From assembly GCF_001561915.1 (NCBI RefSeq), contig NZ_LSKU01000001.1, forward strand, positions 356,149 through 396,036: a stretch of DNA of 39,888 bases, read 5' to 3'. This document shows positions 39,823-39,888 of this stretch, piece by piece; position 1 is the stretch's first letter; every line of letters starts with the position of its first letter. Under the pieces are notes generated by a model, which did no database searches, was not told the DNA's origin, and saw only the letters and a program-made list of their open reading frames with translations. This DNA comes from Tepidibacillus decaturensis. Its GTDB lineage: Bacteria; Bacillota; Bacilli; Tepidibacillales; Tepidibacillaceae. The translations under genes were made by a program, and so were the position numbers.

Positions 39823-39888
39823 CTTCATATTTAATGGTTACACTAAATTTAGTAAAAAATATTAGCCATATTTTTTACCTTCCCAAGT

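Overview
The window is a low-GC, chromosomal stretch from an endospore-forming member of the Bacillales. The evidence is sspI, a YIEGIA-type gene pair and a DUF1540 gene, T-box leaders ahead of thrS and pheST, an L20-type leader ahead of infC, and the order infC-rpmI-rplT ... M42 peptidase ... sspI ... SpoU methylase-pheS-pheT-zapA-cvpA, which matches the Bacillus subtilis backbone with insertions. A Tepidibacillus-like moderate thermophile would fit, but the genus is a guess.

Layout. 1-430: tRNA-Phe, tRNA-Gly and tRNA-Leu behind a strong promoter. 785-5343: phosphate uptake operon pstS-pstC-pstA-pstB-phoU with a PhoP box array ahead of pstS. 5350-9014: thrS under a T-box, then infC-rpmI-rplT with an attenuator leader and an AUU start for infC. 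9055-14895: a radical SAM/DUF4080 protein and two tandem NhaA antiporter paralogues; an IS150-type IS3-family element (12062-13519) sits inside the loop of the terminator of the first nhaA. 14958-23672: M42 aminopeptidase, sspI (minus strand), a KtrA/KtrC-type RCK protein, SpoU RNA methyltransferase, T-box-pheS-pheT, zapA, cvpA, and a second RCK protein. 23737-29240: a CstR-like regulator, a decayed reading frame, a heterodimeric ABC exporter on the minus strand, and a secreted protein with two NlpC/P60 domains, the first catalytically dead. 29336-32098: a CadC/SmtB-type sensor with its operator and a Zn/Cd/Pb P-type ATPase. 32110-35100: the YIEGIA pair, a truncated merA-like 5' end, and a TauE exporter plus single-domain rhodanese whose two promoters look alike.

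35205-39822 is the least familiar part. It holds a Met-rich multi-pass protein, five small proteins that all end in a SHOCT domain (three bitopic with N-terminal membrane helices or Gly-rich heads, one His-rich), a secreted protein made of Met/Gln repeats, a DUF1540 protein, a divergent Lgt-like transferase, and a small Met/His-rich membrane protein. Three promoters in this region share 11-bp direct repeats placed exactly 20 bp upstream of the -10 hexamer, and the first transcription unit also has a perfect 7-1-7 PerR/Fur-type palindrome over a second promoter. I infer a co-regulated envelope or metal/oxidative-stress module; its function is unknown and it is the best candidate here for an undescribed system.

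Two small dispersed repeats (3811-3861 with 39378-39428; 16135-16176 with 24138-24179) are not explained by the genes. No CRISPR array, rRNA or prophage was seen. All coordinates and motif matches were read by eye from the sequence; no search or folding program was run.
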